From the NCBI GenBank assembly GCA_038501195.1, contig JBBPUQ010000008.1, forward strand, positions 1,282,001 through 1,346,000: DNA of 64,000 nt, read 5' to 3'. The notes beneath the pieces are model-generated. The model ran no database searches. It saw only the letters and a program-made list of their open reading frames with translations, and had not been told where the DNA came from. Every line of letters starts with the position of its first letter. The stretch's first letter is position 1. This document shows, one piece after another, positions 10,916 to 23,615 of the stretch. The DNA comes from Nemania diffusa. Its lineage: Eukaryota > Ascomycota > Sordariomycetes > Xylariales > Xylariaceae. A program made the position numbers and the translations under genes.

Positions 10916-11829
10916 TCACCAACCACCACGGAACCCTCGACCACTTCGGCCTCCGTATCCACCGCCGCCGCCGCCTCCTCCTCCGCCACGTCTTGGACCC
11001 CTAGGCCCGCCTCTCCAACCATCGCCATCGTCCCGTGGACCATCATCTTGCATCATAGGTGGCGCGCGCCCGCGTCCACGCTCCTTCATTAGATTGTCGT
11101 AGGTCTTGCGCATCTGGGCATAGCCCAGGTGCATCTTGCCGTAGAAATGATCGGCCAAGCGGCGGTCGTTGTCGAGGCGCGAGAGGTAGGCGCCGCAGAC
11201 GTCGCAGACCTGCAGCTTCTGGTGGCCGGAGGGGCCGCCGGTGTCGCTGAGGTTCTTGAGCTCGCGCTCGCGCTCGGCCTTGGCCTGGGCGGCCTGGCGG
11301 ACGCGGAAGAACTCCTCGTAGGCGCGGGCGACGTCGCCGAGGTCGCCGAGGACGCGCACCTCGGCCAGGCCGCAGTCGATGGTATCGTTGAGCTCCGAGA
11401 TGGTCTTGAGCAGGACGTTGGTCTGGCGGATCTCGTCGGGCGTCTTCTCGAGGCGGCGCTGCGCCGTCTCGATCCAGCGGTTGCACTCGTCGATGTACTT
11501 CTGCAGGTCCCGCACGTAGTCGTGCTCGAAGCCGTACTTCTGCCGCGCCGACTCGGAGAGGGCCTCGTACTCGGCCTTGAGCGACTCCGCGTGCACCTTG
11601 GGGCACGGGCCGACGTCCTTCTTCGTGTTCGTGAATAGGTCGTGCGGGCAGGTGCCCACGAGGAAGGAGCGGCAGACTTTCGCGTCGGTGAGGGAGAGCT
11701 GGGCTGCGCGGGAGGTCTGCGGGCCGCCCATGAGCTGCTCTTTAGTATGGGTTAGCTGCGGCGCCGAGGAGTAGGAGATAGTTAGTGATGCATGCACGTA
11801 CCAAGCAGCTTCCGCTGCTCTGCAGCCAT
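10916..11829 (-). CDS. LUC7: LUC7-like U1 snRNP splicing factor
   Basis: Nuclear U1 snRNP-associated protein that helps select 5' splice sites. Model: exon 1 11802-11829 (ATG GCT GCA ... reading MAAEQRKLL) and exon 2 10916-11739, joined through GAG to give MAAEQRKLLEQLMGG, the family's conserved start; total 283 residues. The first zinc finger (C...GTCPHDLF...CPKVH, about 30-60) and the second (CDVCGAYLS...DHFYGKMHLGY, about 190-215) are present, with a helical middle. The C terminus is Arg/Gly-rich with a run of ten or more Gly. A naive single-exon reading would begin with intron sequence and miss the true N terminus. Divergent from GPI16 with a 445-bp shared upstream region. Confidence 0.96.
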
Positions 11830-12274
11830 GGTTTGTGTTATGTAGAATTTCCTGTAGGCCTAATGTATGCGGAATGGCTCTATAGGCAAACGTGCTTCGC
11901 GTTGGGGAAGTGAATTGGATTTTGTAGTTTGGATGGGCAGTATGGAAGGCGTTGTAAATAAATCGATTAGGTACTAGGTATATTGTGATAAGGCTGGTTT
12001 GCTGGATGGTTTCTCTGGTTGCTAAAAAGAATTAGGACTTTTGCGGGGAGCCAATCGGTGAGTTTAACTAGCTCCGGGGTCCCCTGCGACAAGCTAATTA
12101 TGACCACTGTATTCTGTATAATAGCTGCCTGCTGCAGTGCCAAGCTCTCGCCAATTCCCTACTTTTAGGAGGACACTTTTCCCGTGGTTGTCCATGATGA
12201 CCTCGCTGCGCTTCCTCGACATTCGTTTTGTTCTTCAACCTTCCCAAGTCCCTCATGGACTGTAGACAAACAGG
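11830..12274. promoter_or_regulatory. divergent promoter region LUC7 / GPI16
   Basis: The 445 bp separate the two divergent start codons and contain no gene. It must hold both core promoters; no consensus TATA box could be assigned with confidence. Confidence 0.5.
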
Positions 12275-14182
12275 ATGCGGCATTTTCTTTTTTACTTGAT
12301 ACCCCTATTTTTTGTTTTGGCTGACGTCTTTGCTGCTTCTGATTACCATGAACAATTGAACCTCAAACCGTTACCACAATCCTCGCTCCTCGCGAGCTTC
12401 AACTTTCGATCGAACACAAGCCTATCTCAATTTGAGGCGCACAATTTCCGATACTTCCCACGATCACTAGGACAGATCCTACAACATGTCGGCACGAGGG
12501 AGCTACATTTGAGGTTTAGCTTAGGGCGATGGGATGCTGAGAGCTGGGGAGCACGCCCCTGGGATGGCACCAAGGAGGGTGGCACGGGTGTTGAGCTATG
12601 GGCATGGCTCGAGGCGGACACGGAAGAAGAGTGCGTCTATATGGCCCATAGCCTGACTCTGGCTACTTGCTGATACTGGATCTAGGGCCGACCATAAATG
12701 GCTTACATTAACGAATGCCCTATCCGGCCTGTTCTGCGCTTCCCTTAACTTTATCGACGAAACACGAACAACGCGGCCCGTCATGTCCTTTCGGCCCGAA
12801 GGGAACCATGGATCCGCTCTCGATAGACTACATCTACTGCACGGTGTTTTACCGCATGAGATAGTGTGCACAGAGAACTTGACTCCGTTCCTAAAACTAC
12901 TCCCATGCAAGGGGAAGGCCGGAATCTCGAGTCTACTGGATGGACATAAGCTATTTGATGCGTCATGGCAGAGCATGGCCATCGATATTCGACCTATATG
13001 TACGCCAGGCCAAGAATGCATCTTGCAGATAGACCAAACGATTGATATGGTTCTCGACATTGAGAGGTCAAAGCGACCGAGGGGTAAGTGGTGATTATTC
13101 AACCTGCTTGCTATAAGCTGACAGCCTCAGGTAACCCGATACCACGGCCACCACCCGGACACGAGCTTACATGTAATACTTCGAAACCGTATCACTCGGG
13201 CGACACATGCTTTCCCTCAGACTTTGCTGAAGGCGAAGACTGGTCTCTGGACCGACTTTTCGGCAAGTCCCTCAAGGGAGCATGTCCCTTGACAGATCCA
13301 GAAATTCCCCCAATATGCATACATGTTCCAGAGAGAAGGGACATCTTTACAACAGTTGGCGCTACCGAGATTAAGCATCCTGATGGTCTCTCGCGATGTT
13401 ACCAGATCCCAGCAGAAGGGGACTTTGCCATGATTCTACCTCGCATGGCTCAAGATGGTGACAATGCCAAGACAATTGCCGATGAGACTGTCCAACCCGA
13501 AACCCCACTCCTATACGCCGAGCGCAGTTTCACGGGCCACGGACAAGAAAGAGGTGGTGTCCAATCTATTCTCAGAAACCCTAGCCCCGACACCTGGGTA
13601 GAGTTTGTCTACATGGAGAGTCTGCCGTGGTTCATGCGCATCTATCTCCATACGCTCCAGGCTCGCGTTGAAGGGACATCAGGTGTGAAAGATGACATTA
13701 TAGAAGAGATATACTACCGGCCGGCTCTCGATCGAGCCCGGGGAACCCAGCTTGAGCTACGCATTCGAATTCCACCAACCAGCACTGTCTTTCTAACATA
13801 TGATTTTGAGAAGTCTATCCTGCGCTACACAGAATACCCTCCCGACGCTAACAGAGGTTTTGATGTCGCAGCCGCCATCATTACCATTCTTCCGTCGACC
13901 TCTCCCGACCCCCCAGCTATCTTACAAAAGACGTCCAATCTGAGGACCACAAGTTTACTACTTAGCTTGCCTACTCCTGATTTTAGTATGCCCTATAACG
14001 TTATCATATTTACGAGCACGGCCATCGCGCTTGCTTTTGGTGGACTGTACAATATCTTGGTAAGGAGATTTGTGGGTGCCGACGAAGGCCTAGAGGCGGC
14101 CGGTGGCCTCAAGGGTAGGCTTGCTGCCTTGGTCGCAAAGTTATCTGCAAAGTTTAAGGGCGCTAAGGGGAAGGTAGAATAA
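12275..14182 (+). CDS. GPI16: GPI transamidase component GPI16/PIG-T
   Basis: Subunit of the ER GPI-transamidase complex that attaches GPI anchors to secretory proteins. Three exons, 12275-12630, 12686-13083 and 13131-14182, join in frame to 601 residues, normal for the family. A signal peptide occupies about residues 1-21 (FLFYLIPLFFVLADVFA). Conserved blocks include SLGRWD...PWDGT...GVELWAWLE, ADHKWLTLTNALSGLFCASLNFID, the PRPPPGHELTCNTSKPYH loop, and WVEFVYMESLPWFMRIYLHTL. A C-terminal membrane segment lies near residues 545-565 (VIIFTSTAIALAFGGLYNIL), placing the bulk in the ER lumen. Introns are 55 and 47 nt. No damage seen. Confidence 0.97.
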
Positions 14183-14953
14183 TCCCCCTTTTGCTATTAA
14201 TAGAAAATAATAACGTATTTACTATGCTTGATAAATGGTACTTGGCTCGGTAAATATGACAATACCCAACGCCGAGATATGTTGAGTAACTTGTTCAAAG
14301 CCAAGCCGTTACCACCATTGTGATACCGTACTTGTGTACTGATACCTGCTTTTCACGGTTGGTCACAACACAACACTAAGTGTCCAATATCTGATATAAA
14401 GTCCTCGCACAAGTCTGCTAGTTTTTCGCTTCCCATGGCTTGTAGAATAGCCCACCCTCAGGCACTACCTTGCCGTGCTTCCACCGCAATAAAAATATTT
14501 CTCCAGTGCCATCCATTCCCAAAGCTGGTATGGAATACCCATGTGCTCATATATACTGACCAACACCAAGCCCACAATGCTACAAGCATCATTGTTGTAC
14601 ATATAGCTCCCGAGGTCCTATAAGCTAGTTCGACTTAGGCTAAAATATGGCGATAGCAGGGGTGATTATCAACTTAGTGTAAACAGTGCATCTAAGAGGT
14701 AAGTGAAGAGAATTATGATTTTAATTGAAATCCAATCACGAAACTGGCACAGATAATCGTTTTATGATAACCGTAACTTCATAAGGCTGTTTCGAGGCAA
14801 TCATACTTCGGAACTAAGTTGTAATAATGTTGTATTCATGAGCATAGGGTCGGGTTTCCTAAATACAGCATTGACTTATCTGCTTACTCTATGAGTTTAC
14901 TGCCTTTAATGCATCCCATATCTCAGATCCTCATACTATCATCTCTCCCTCCC
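14183..14953. other. convergent 3' intergenic region
   Basis: No gene is supported between the stops of GPI16 (+) and the SRR1-like gene (-). Short open frames here lack coding features. Confidence 0.6.
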
Positions 14954-16251
14954 TCACTCCTTCCTTGCGTAAAGGGTGATGTCTCTGAACGGCTCGTAGT
15001 ACGGGAAATTCAAATCAACATACTCGTTCTCGAGCATGCCCTCGACTTTCGTAGATGTAGGATCGGTTCTGGTCACGACGGTTAGCCTCATCTATCTACA
15101 GGTTTTTTTTGGTTTGTTTTTTTTTTTTTTCAGGAAATGAACAAAACGGGAGATGAAAACCCACAGCCGGATCCCCTTCTCCTCGTCAATCGACGCCGCA
15201 AGCCACATGATGGCAGCTGGGCGCGCGATCTCGGCAATGACCTGCTTGACCGGGACGTTCGGGCTGATCGAGACCACGACGGTCGCGTCGTCGACCTCGG
15301 TGAAGGCGTAGGGGTCGTCCAGGACGGCGACGCCGGCGCTCTGCAGGGCCGCCGCCGCAGCGGGGCACAGATCCGGGTCCTGCGCGAAGCAGCGCACCTC
15401 GTCCGACCCGCTGCTGCTGCGCGCCGCGACTAGCTCGCGCAGGCTGAGGAGGAGGCAGTACTGCATCAGCGAGCAGTTGTCGCGCTCGCCTACGTCGTCC
15501 GGGCCGACCACGGGCCCTAGGGCAAACCCGACGATCTTGCGCGCCTTAGAGAGGACGGGGTTTGAGGCGACGAGGGATGCGAGGGCGGCGTATTGCGGGG
15601 TTGACTCCCATTCCAGCTTGCTGGTCTTGAGGAGCTGCTCGAGCTTGGAGGCGGGGAAGGTCGTGTTGCTGTTGGGGGACGTGTAGACGTACACGGGATC
15701 AAGCATCAGGTAGGCTGTGTCGGGGTCCCAAATCGGGGACTCTACCTTGGCTGTCAGGCACTGGATTGTGTCGTACTTGATTAATGGTCTTCTGCTGTGG
15801 CAAGTTAGCACCTCGGTGTTATTAGGAACGAGTTAGGAGTTCAGCTCTGCGAAAGTCTAACGATGGGGCTAGGTTCTCAACTATTTCAGTTTCGGGAAGG
15901 GAGATGGAGAGGGAGAAGGAAGGACATCGATGGAGGGACAGCGGTATTGAAGATGATGAAGACCTACTTGACTACTAGCTTGTGCCCAGCTAAAAATATA
16001 AGGTCTAGTAGCCCCGGAATCGGTACTTTAATCGTGTTGCCTTTGATGTCATCAATGAGCATCTCGTTGTTTTCCAACTTCCCTTCTGCATACTGATCTA
16101 GCTGCTGACCGGCACGTCGCAATCCGTGTTTAGTGAACAACGGAATGTCGCCGTCGTAAAGTGACCGGATGACTTGGGCGTGCTCTTCCATCTGTCTCTT
16201 TATTTCTGGCGACGCCGGGGGCGCGAGAGGTTGGTTCTGCTCGGAACTCAT
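14954..16251 (-). CDS. SRR1-domain protein
   Basis: Uncharacterised fungal protein with an SRR1-like domain (family named after Arabidopsis SENSITIVITY TO RED LIGHT REDUCED 1; biochemical role unknown). Model: exon 1 15968-16251, exon 2 15165-15794, exon 3 14954-15068, total 342 residues. The domain core runs through KARKIVGFALGPVVG, a leucine-rich helix, the CFAQDPDLCP segment and VVVSISPNVPVKQVIAEIARPAAIMW. Exon 3 supplies the C-terminal TDPTSTKVEGMLENEYVDL...YARKE, typical of these proteins. It is joined via a GTGGGT donor and a CTAAC branch point 10 nt before the acceptor. Without that splice the frame would read through an A-rich tract into a poly-lysine tail, which is an artefact. Earlier TTG codons in frame are not starts. 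Confidence 0.85.
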
Positions 16252-16741
16252 GCTCAAGTTGGCTAGAAGAGAATCTTCGTTCGAGGTATTTTCTGAAAGT
16301 AAATGTTCACTCGACTGTAACTACCGAGGCCTGTTAATTTCGCCAAAATATAAGCTACCTCTGATCTACAGGAGTCTTGTATGAGACATACCATGAGAGT
16401 TAAAGTTTACTGACATATGATAGATCGAGGGTGTTATTTATGAGTCAAGAGAGGTACCGTAGTCATTGTTCTATGGTATATTCACTAGTTTCAACATAGT
16501 TATGTCTATGAGATAGCGAATGTTTGCTACTAGATTACATTAAACACCTCGGTAGGGAGGTACATGCAGGTCATACCCGAACCAGACCAAATCCCCTTAC
16601 CCCTTACCCCTTACCCTGTACCCACGTGCACCATAGTTCATACCAATACCAGTTCCCGTTTTACAATAGTCCTAGCCTTTTGTACGCCATAACCACTCAT
16701 TAAGAGTAGCACCATGAGGTAATTTTCTTCTCTCCACCACT
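16252..16741. other. intergenic region
   Basis: No gene seen. A short CCCCTTAC tandem (3 copies, near 16593-16615) occurs between the SRR1-like start and the 3' end of the receptor gene. Confidence 0.6.
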
Positions 16742-18285
16742 TTATACAAAACTCCGTTCGGAAGTCGTTGTATCCCTAACAAACCCTGGTGAGAGCTCTT
16801 CGGCTTCTATTATGTCTGAAAGCACTGGAGCTCTCCCACGTGACGGCTTTCTCGTCAGACTGAACAATCGCATCGAGGTCCTGTCCGACTTGCTTGCACC
16901 GCTATCCGAGACATCGACCTGCGGCTCTGATTCGCGTTGCAAGGTCAAGTGCTCCGTCACGTTCAAGGTGAAAAGTTTCATGCCACCAGGGCCCGCCTTG
17001 TCTCGCGCCAGCGCCCGTAATATGGGGATTGAAGCCGCCATGATGGTAACAGCAGTTTCAGCAACGGAAAGAATGGTCAGCTGAACCGAGCTATCTGTTC
17101 AACTGTTCAGTGTACTGTCCAAGAAAGGCAATTTTATGAGAGATGTTACCCAAGTTTGCTTTGAATGTGCCAATCAAGGCGTAAATTTTAACGAGTGATA
17201 TCGTCCCAGCGCTACACATTGAGTCAGTGGAAGCAGATCGTATCGTAGGAAGGGGATCTTACAAGAAACCGAGACTCATGGCGCATATCGCCCCGAATCG
17301 CTCCTTTTTGCTCATATTCATATTCCAGATAATCTTCCATGGGAGTAGGGCCAATAAAATGTCTACTACCCCTGAATAGGCTACGTGGGTGTGAGTTAGT
17401 AACTTGTGCCTTTGGTTTCTCAATGGGTTCTTACCTGCGGCGAAGGCGTTGTATTGGATTAGAGTTGATCTTGGCCAACACGAACCCGGTATGAAGATAT
17501 AGAAATTCTTCTGTACTGGCGTACACTGTACCCAGTTGAAAATGATGCTGAGTCCCATAGCAACATTGATCGTCAGTATGGCGAACCAAACGACGAACTT
17601 CACCCAGCCATTGGAAATACGAAGCAGGGTTAGCGCGAATGAGGTCTTGCTAATCGTTGCGGCAAGTATGGAAAATAAACCAGATATTAATAGTGCGAGC
17701 AATATCAGAGGCGGGTTGTTTGGGGGAACGTCGTAGGGTTCTTTTCCCCATCCAAGTGATATTGCGACAGAGGTTGATATGTTAGAGAGGACGAGGCAGA
17801 CCTAGAAAGCCGTGAGAAACAGTCGACGTCGCAGAGAGAAATACTTGTTTTCCATACCCATGACTTCAACATAAGCTGTTAGTAAATATTCTCTTCTGTC
17901 TTTCTTTCGGAGCGATTCATGCAAGGGGGATTGGAGCAGTGCTGAAGCTGCCGAGACTAGAGTCTAGTCGTGTTGAGATATCTCGATTTCTAGTACTGGC
18001 CAAGGTATGAAGAGTACGGCTCTCGACATTACTCACGATTGTTAAGAAATGGTCATCCCACCACAAGCCCCGGTGTTTCCGGACTTTGAGATAGAGTCGT
18101 AGAGCCAGCCATCCCGTTGCCAACAGGACGAGAGCCCATACGCATGCCTCGACTGAAGGGCCGAAGTCGTCGTGGTCCAATTCATCGTCGATTTCCATAG
18201 GAGGTATTTCAATCGGAGGCAGTTCAATTGGAGACACCACTTGCCTCTCGGCAGAGGTCCGGATCACAGCATTGCTCATGCCCAT
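16742..18285 (-). CDS. Pth11-like integral membrane receptor (fungal rhodopsin-type domain)
   Basis: Seven-helix plasma-membrane protein of the large Pth11-like/rhodopsin-domain group, candidates for sensing surface or nutrient cues. Six exons: 18037-18285, an 18-nt microexon 17858-17875, 17435-17801, 17263-17380, 17150-17211 and 16742-17094. All phases match, giving 388 residues. Hydrophobic helices include EACVWALVLLATGWLALRLYL, LILLALLISGLFSILAA, FVVWFAILTINVAMGLSII, VVDILLALLPWKII and VQLTILSVAETAVTIMAASI. Hallmarks: WWDDHFL after helix 1, CTPVQKNF and CWP in the extracellular loop, PWKI before the helix 5 region. The C-terminal tail is Ser/Thr/Arg-rich and cytosolic. An upstream TTG extension is not used; ATG 18285 is followed by a second in-frame ATG. 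Confidence 0.88.
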
Positions 18286-21200
18286 GGCTGTAAGACGAAA
18301 GCGCAACTCGATCCTCCTTCAATAATTTTCTGCTGTGCTCTGCGGCGCCTAATAGTGCAATCGATCTATCTATCATATGAATACATGAAAGAGGCGGGGG
18401 AAAAGTGAAAAGGCCATCATAGTCGTAGGTTTCCTGTTAGTCAGTGGGTCCAGCCTTATAATTAAGATCGGGTTTCGGGACTGCGCTGAGGTCTAGCTAT
18501 ACGTGACGAAGGTAAAGGGGGAGGGGGGAGAGGACGGGGGATGCGGGTTTGTACAAATATCACTGTTAGAGACGAGAGGTTTGGGCGGATGAAACCCTCT
18601 CTTCAAGATATAATAGTCTACAAAAAGCGATAATAGGTAAGGGCGTAACGCAGGTCAAACCACGAACGCACTACACTACCATCATCGACGGAGAGGAGAG
18701 CCGGCTGAGATCGGCCGTGCAAAGCAAAGCAAAGCATCTATATCGAGTCGGACAATTTGCGTGATCTACAGTTCATGTTTCGGTTCCTTCGCCTATGCCA
18801 TCGCCATCCGGGGGCTGCTATAGCGGTGCAGCCCTATACTACCTACCTATGTACCTACCTAGGTACTGTATAATTAATAGATATCAGCCAGCGCACAGCT
18901 CAAGGCTACCTACCAACCTAGGTACATAGGTATCTACCATACCTATGTGCATCACTAGCTAGAGGCACCCATTTTGGATTGATGTTGTAAGTGTTTAGGT
19001 TACTGACACACCTATGCGTACCTATGGACTACCTTATGTACGTGGGTAGGTTCTTACCTAGGTACCTACCTAGAATTGAAGCCTGGACTTTAGGTAGTGT
19101 ATTAAAGCCCCATATTATAGGCGGGGTAGAACCCACTCTACTACCTAAGAGATTAGACTACCTAGACTATCTAATAGATCAACCAAGTTGGTTAGATATC
19201 AAGACCTCATCTGTTTCATATTGCGCTCAGGCTCCCCATACCTCCATGTCTGTGCATGTTTAGCAGATCGCTATTCCATGGCAGATGGAGCGTATCCTGG
19301 AAGCGATGAAGCGGGTAAATCTGCTTTCCTCATGCCTTTGCCACCTCGTCCCGCAGAATCGCAGATTTCCCTTCGTCAAAGCTTTTCGAGTCTTGGTTCT
19401 GCTCTCTGATACTAGCCAGGGCTTGATGCAACACCAGTATTCCTGTCAATGCTTTCGTGTCTTACCTAGACGCAAGGCCATTTCTGCGACCTGGAACAAT
19501 GACAGCGATCAACTTGGGCGATCCCGGGTTACGCTCGACTAGGCTTCGAGAGTGGATGCTTTGTCGCCGGTAAGACTCTATCGGTCGAAAGGGAGATTTA
19601 CGAGTGATTTTGCGACGTGAGCGATAAATACAACTCAATAGGTATTTAATAACAGCGACTATTCTATTATAGTGTGGGATTTACGGGTTGCGCCGCACGA
19701 GTTCAAACGGCACGGTTGTTTTAAATTGATTAATAAGTAATGTCTTGTTCCCTTCATTAAGAGAATCAACATACAAAAACTCCCATATTATTCACTGCTA
19801 TCACTAAAGGTATAGCCACTTTAAGTTTACAGAACGTGACTATGCCATGGGTAGAAGATATTCACTTTAAATTCGCAAAGAATAAGCGGTGTCAGAGCTG
19901 ATGAAAAAGATTTTGGCTTTACAAATTTGCTCAATAGGCTAGTATTTCAATAAGAGCTACTGAGGTTATCGTGAGGCTTTTGGATGATATCCTGTATTGG
20001 CCGGCGTTAAACTAAATGTAGTTTTAATAAAGTTTGATGCGGTTATTGTTTATGGGAATATGAAATCTCAGAGTTGAGTGATGAGAGACGAAATACCGAT
20101 ATTTAGAAAGTCCCCAAATAATAAAATTATAAATAGAAAATGTGAGTAATTTGAACTAATTGCTATTCTTAGCTATGAAAGTTTGACTACAGTTGAGTAT
20201 TGCGCAGAGGATTTCACCACAAAGCTAGAAGAGTGAAAATGCTAGTGTACAAATAGGCATTGAAAACTGAAGAACTCAACCTGCAAGAAAAGAAACGTGA
20301 GTAGAATGACTACCTACCAACCTAAAAGATAACAGAGGAAGCGGATTAGGTATAATAGAGAGAACCCCATCGAAAGCCTTGACAACTAACTATTAACTAT
20401 AATTATCAACATATAATAGATTACAGCAAGAGCTATGTCTCATTCCACAGCCTTTAGAAGCAAGCTAATGGCTATCCTCTAAAGTAAAACAATATTGAAA
20501 ACAGTTTAGGCTCAGTCTACGGGTTCTGCTAACAGATTGAGTTGCGAGCAATAAGATATAGAGTACCTTCTTTGTGATGGGCAGACTAGTTGTACTAAAT
20601 GACAATAATAGCACTACCGTTGCAAACATTGATTTATAGAACTAATTGTGATGCGCATCCATCCGTTATTATCCCTCCTACTTCGACTCAAGTATAGGCG
20701 ATAGAGTACGCATACTAGTCAAAGGTTTATCCTAGAGCAGCATAACTAGCACATCTCCATGTAATGTGATCCTGGCACCCAACCCCGGTGTTATCAAACG
20801 AGGCTGGGCTACATGCACTGAGACAACCTCAGAATCCTTAGGCTGTCTCTCATTACATATTACGATGCATAATAAACATATCATCCATATGATTCAGCAG
20901 GCCACGATACAGGCTATTAATATATGCTAGCATTATGCCCGAAAGATCGGCAATCCGTACCATCGATGTTAATCCAAATACGAACCTGTAAGAGATAATA
21001 TGGCATTACAAGGATAAGGAGGCGAAGATACGGGATACACGGGGAGAAATGGCTTGTATGTTTTCGGACCTTTTCCGGAATAATAGTCATTGCCTGGACC
21101 CTGTTAGCAACCAAACATAAGGCTGACAGGATTTACTTCGGAGTCCTTGATATTATCCTGTGCCTCACAACCAACCATCAGGAATGCTTTACAACCAACT

Positions 21201-22028
21201 GGAGGTTAGAAATTAAACACAAGCATAAGTAAAGGTATTGTTTAAACAACTACTGTAAGTTCCGTAACTTAAGATCTCAATATAGTCATTTTATTGTGTC
21301 CAATCTGGGAGGATCTCGTACTTGAAAACTAGTAGTATTGTCGGGGAAAACGAACAATGGTGATGATAAACGGATTGCTGACCACCTTGATTATCCTAGG
21401 ACTTGGATTGGGCTACTTCCTATGAGACTGTATCGATTTCTTAGCTCGAAATGGTGGTATAAAATTATTGAGCTATGATGACAGGATATTGTTTACCCAA
21501 TAATATTAAAAACTTGGGGTAAACCACTTATTTCTCGAGGTCAACTAAGCTCGTGATGTCTAAGCCTCCTAAGCCTTGAGTCTTCTGGCGGTGAGATGTA
21601 AGCCGAGCTGAAGTTTCGGACTTGATGGTAGTTGTATGATGACTGTGAATGGGCTAGAGAAGTAGATAGAAGAAGATTGTCCCACCTACCAATAAGCATA
21701 GCCATCTTCCACGACAGTATACTGGAAATTCGGGCTTGGCCTTCATAGGCCTAAGTAATTACGCATTGGAATGACATATGAACCGCATCATGGGCTCACG
21801 TGGTCTGACATGACCGCAGGTTCCTTGGAATAAGCAGAGAGTCCTATTTCAGGCCGAAGTGAAATTTTAGTATTCGTATAATATAACTTTTTTAAATTCA
21901 GAAGTATAAGAATGGACATGTCCCATCAAATACTACTTCACTTTCACTCAGCAGAACACAACGTGTTTCTAAATCATTATACTTCTTCACAAAATTGTGC
22001 CACATTCTAAAGCCTACGTCTAATTAAA
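18286..22028. other. long gene-poor intergenic region
   Basis: About 3.7 kb with no supported gene; open frames are short and lack coding character. The segment 18830-19160 is rich in degenerate CCTACCTAGGTA units (listed separately). From about 19600 onward the DNA is AT-rich with frequent stops, like decayed intergenic sequence. Confidence 0.6.
18830..19160. repeat. degenerate TACCTAGGTA / CCTACC tracts
   Basis: Many copies of CCTACC, ACCTAGGTA and GTACCTA are scattered in both orientations, forming a low-complexity palindromic region. Similar short motifs recur through the window's intergenic DNA (near 6320, 38190 and 42060). Confidence 0.6.
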
Positions 22029-22433
22029 ATGAAGTTCTATAACTCTCTCGTCATTGCCTCCGGCCTTCTCGGCGGAATCCAGGCGCAACCTGTCGAGGAT
22101 CGTGGAATTGTTGTTGCACACCTCATTTTCCACGGTGGCCCTGCCTCATACGATTTGTTTGTGCCCACAGATGGAACTCCGGTCCCAACCAGTATGTTCG
22201 CCCTGATAATTGAAATAGGATCACTGGAATTAACTAACGTTCTAACACATGACAAAGATAACGACATTTCAGTCAGTATCATCGATACTCCTAACTACGA
22301 TGCTATCTCCTTATGCACATTCTACACCTCTGGCCCGAAGGCTCTGGTTGGCTCAGTGACTCCTCAGGGTCTCAAGCAAATTACTGTTGGGCCACCTCAG
22401 CCGATTCTCAGCGTCAGCTGCCGAGCTGAGTGA
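22029..22433 (+). CDS. small secreted protein of unknown function
   Basis: Signal peptide at residues 1-19 or so (KFYNSLVIASGLLGGIQAQ), then a short mature domain. Preferred model: exons 22029-22191 and 22258-22433, giving 112 residues. The 66-nt intron has a GTATGT donor and a CTAAC branch sequence. Because 66 is divisible by three, the unspliced frame (134 residues) is also open; the spliced form reads smoothly as FVPTDGTPVPTNNDISVSI. Mature features: FHGGPASYDL, two Cys (in SLCTFYTSG and the near-terminal SVSCRAE) that could pair, and VGPPQPILSVSC. This layout is common among small secreted fungal proteins, including effector candidates. No function assigned. Confidence 0.75.
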   Translation: MKFYNSLVIASGLLGGIQAQPVEDRGIVVAHLIFHGGPASYDLFVPTDGTPVPTSMFALIIEIGSLELTNVLTHDKDNDISVSIIDTPNYDAISLCTFYTSGPKALVGSVTPQGLKQITVGPPQPILSVSCRAE

Positions 22434-23615
22434 GCTGTGTATTGAGCCTTGTTGGCTAATGAGTCTGGGTCGGGACAAGGAACGGGACACGCGACATGTT
22501 CAATGCGTAGCCCATCGAAAATACAAATCTATCGCTGGGGGTTAAGGGTTGTGTTCGAGTTTCGTTAATGCAATCGTGTTTCTCACTATGTATCATCCCA
22601 CGAATACACAGTCAGTTTCAATAGAAATATAACGGCTCAACTAGGTTAATTATTCCGAAAGGGTGACTTCGAAATATATTGAAAGAAGAGAGGGTGGTAA
22701 TGGACATTAGAAACAGGATTGGCCGACTGAAATTATACTTTGCAGTATTTAGAGGCTATTGCTAGGCAACACAGTTCGCCTTAATCAACTGCTAGTTTAT
22801 GGGAGTAAACACAGAAACAGTCATATACAATACACCAATCCGCGTGGATACTGAAAATCCAATAGCCCAATTATACCAGGTCAATAATATAAGCAGCCCT
22901 ATTAATCTGAAGACTAGCTTATGAGAGTAAAGGAATTAGGGAAGGTTACACTCTAGTTCAATAAATGCAGCCGTGGTCCACACCGTCGAGTACTCACGGT
23001 CACTCCCAGTTATTGAAGTATGCCGAGGCTTCGAACAAAGAATGTAGTTCGTACATCTGACTAGCTAGCAGGGTGGAAGTAGTTAGATCCATTCGTGGAA
23101 TAGCAGACATCTAGTCTATCCATACCAATTTAGCTGTGATAGGAGGGATGCAATATTGAAAATAACGCTGCTAGCTATTCGAATAAAGATTGGACCTTAT
23201 TTCTGAGGTATCAGTTATAACTATCATTAAGAGCGCGGTAAATTGCCATACAAAATGCACATTCAACATTATGTTTCGGTATTAGTATGCAAGGTGCCTG
23301 GATGACTCGGCTCATATTAAATTACCTATCGCGCATGCGTAACACCGGAATTGGTAGCAATGCCCATTCACATATTTACTAGTCTCAGCTATATCGCTGT
23401 TTTAGGAAGATAGGCGCGCATGAAATCAAGTTGGTTTCAGTTATATCCTTTGTTCCCGCACGCTAAAGTGAGACGGATGTATACTGACAATTGGGTATTA
23501 TTAGCTCTACTAACCAACTGTTAGAAATGTTAATTGTTGCTATCCCTCGTTAGCTTCGATTAGCTGTAAATTCTCCTTCCATGAAATCCTCACGCAAGTC
23601 TCACAGCGCACCACC
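22434..23615. other. intergenic region
   Basis: No gene seen; AT-rich with many stops in all frames. Confidence 0.6.

Noticed and set aside
11129..11638. 169-residue plus-strand frame
   Set aside because: Antisense shadow of LUC7 zinc-finger exon; composition (Val/Leu/Ala/Glu) mirrors the GC-rich codons.
16593..16615. CCCCTTAC repeats as an interstitial telomere
   Set aside because: The unit is not the fungal telomere repeat CCCTAA, and only three copies occur between two genes.
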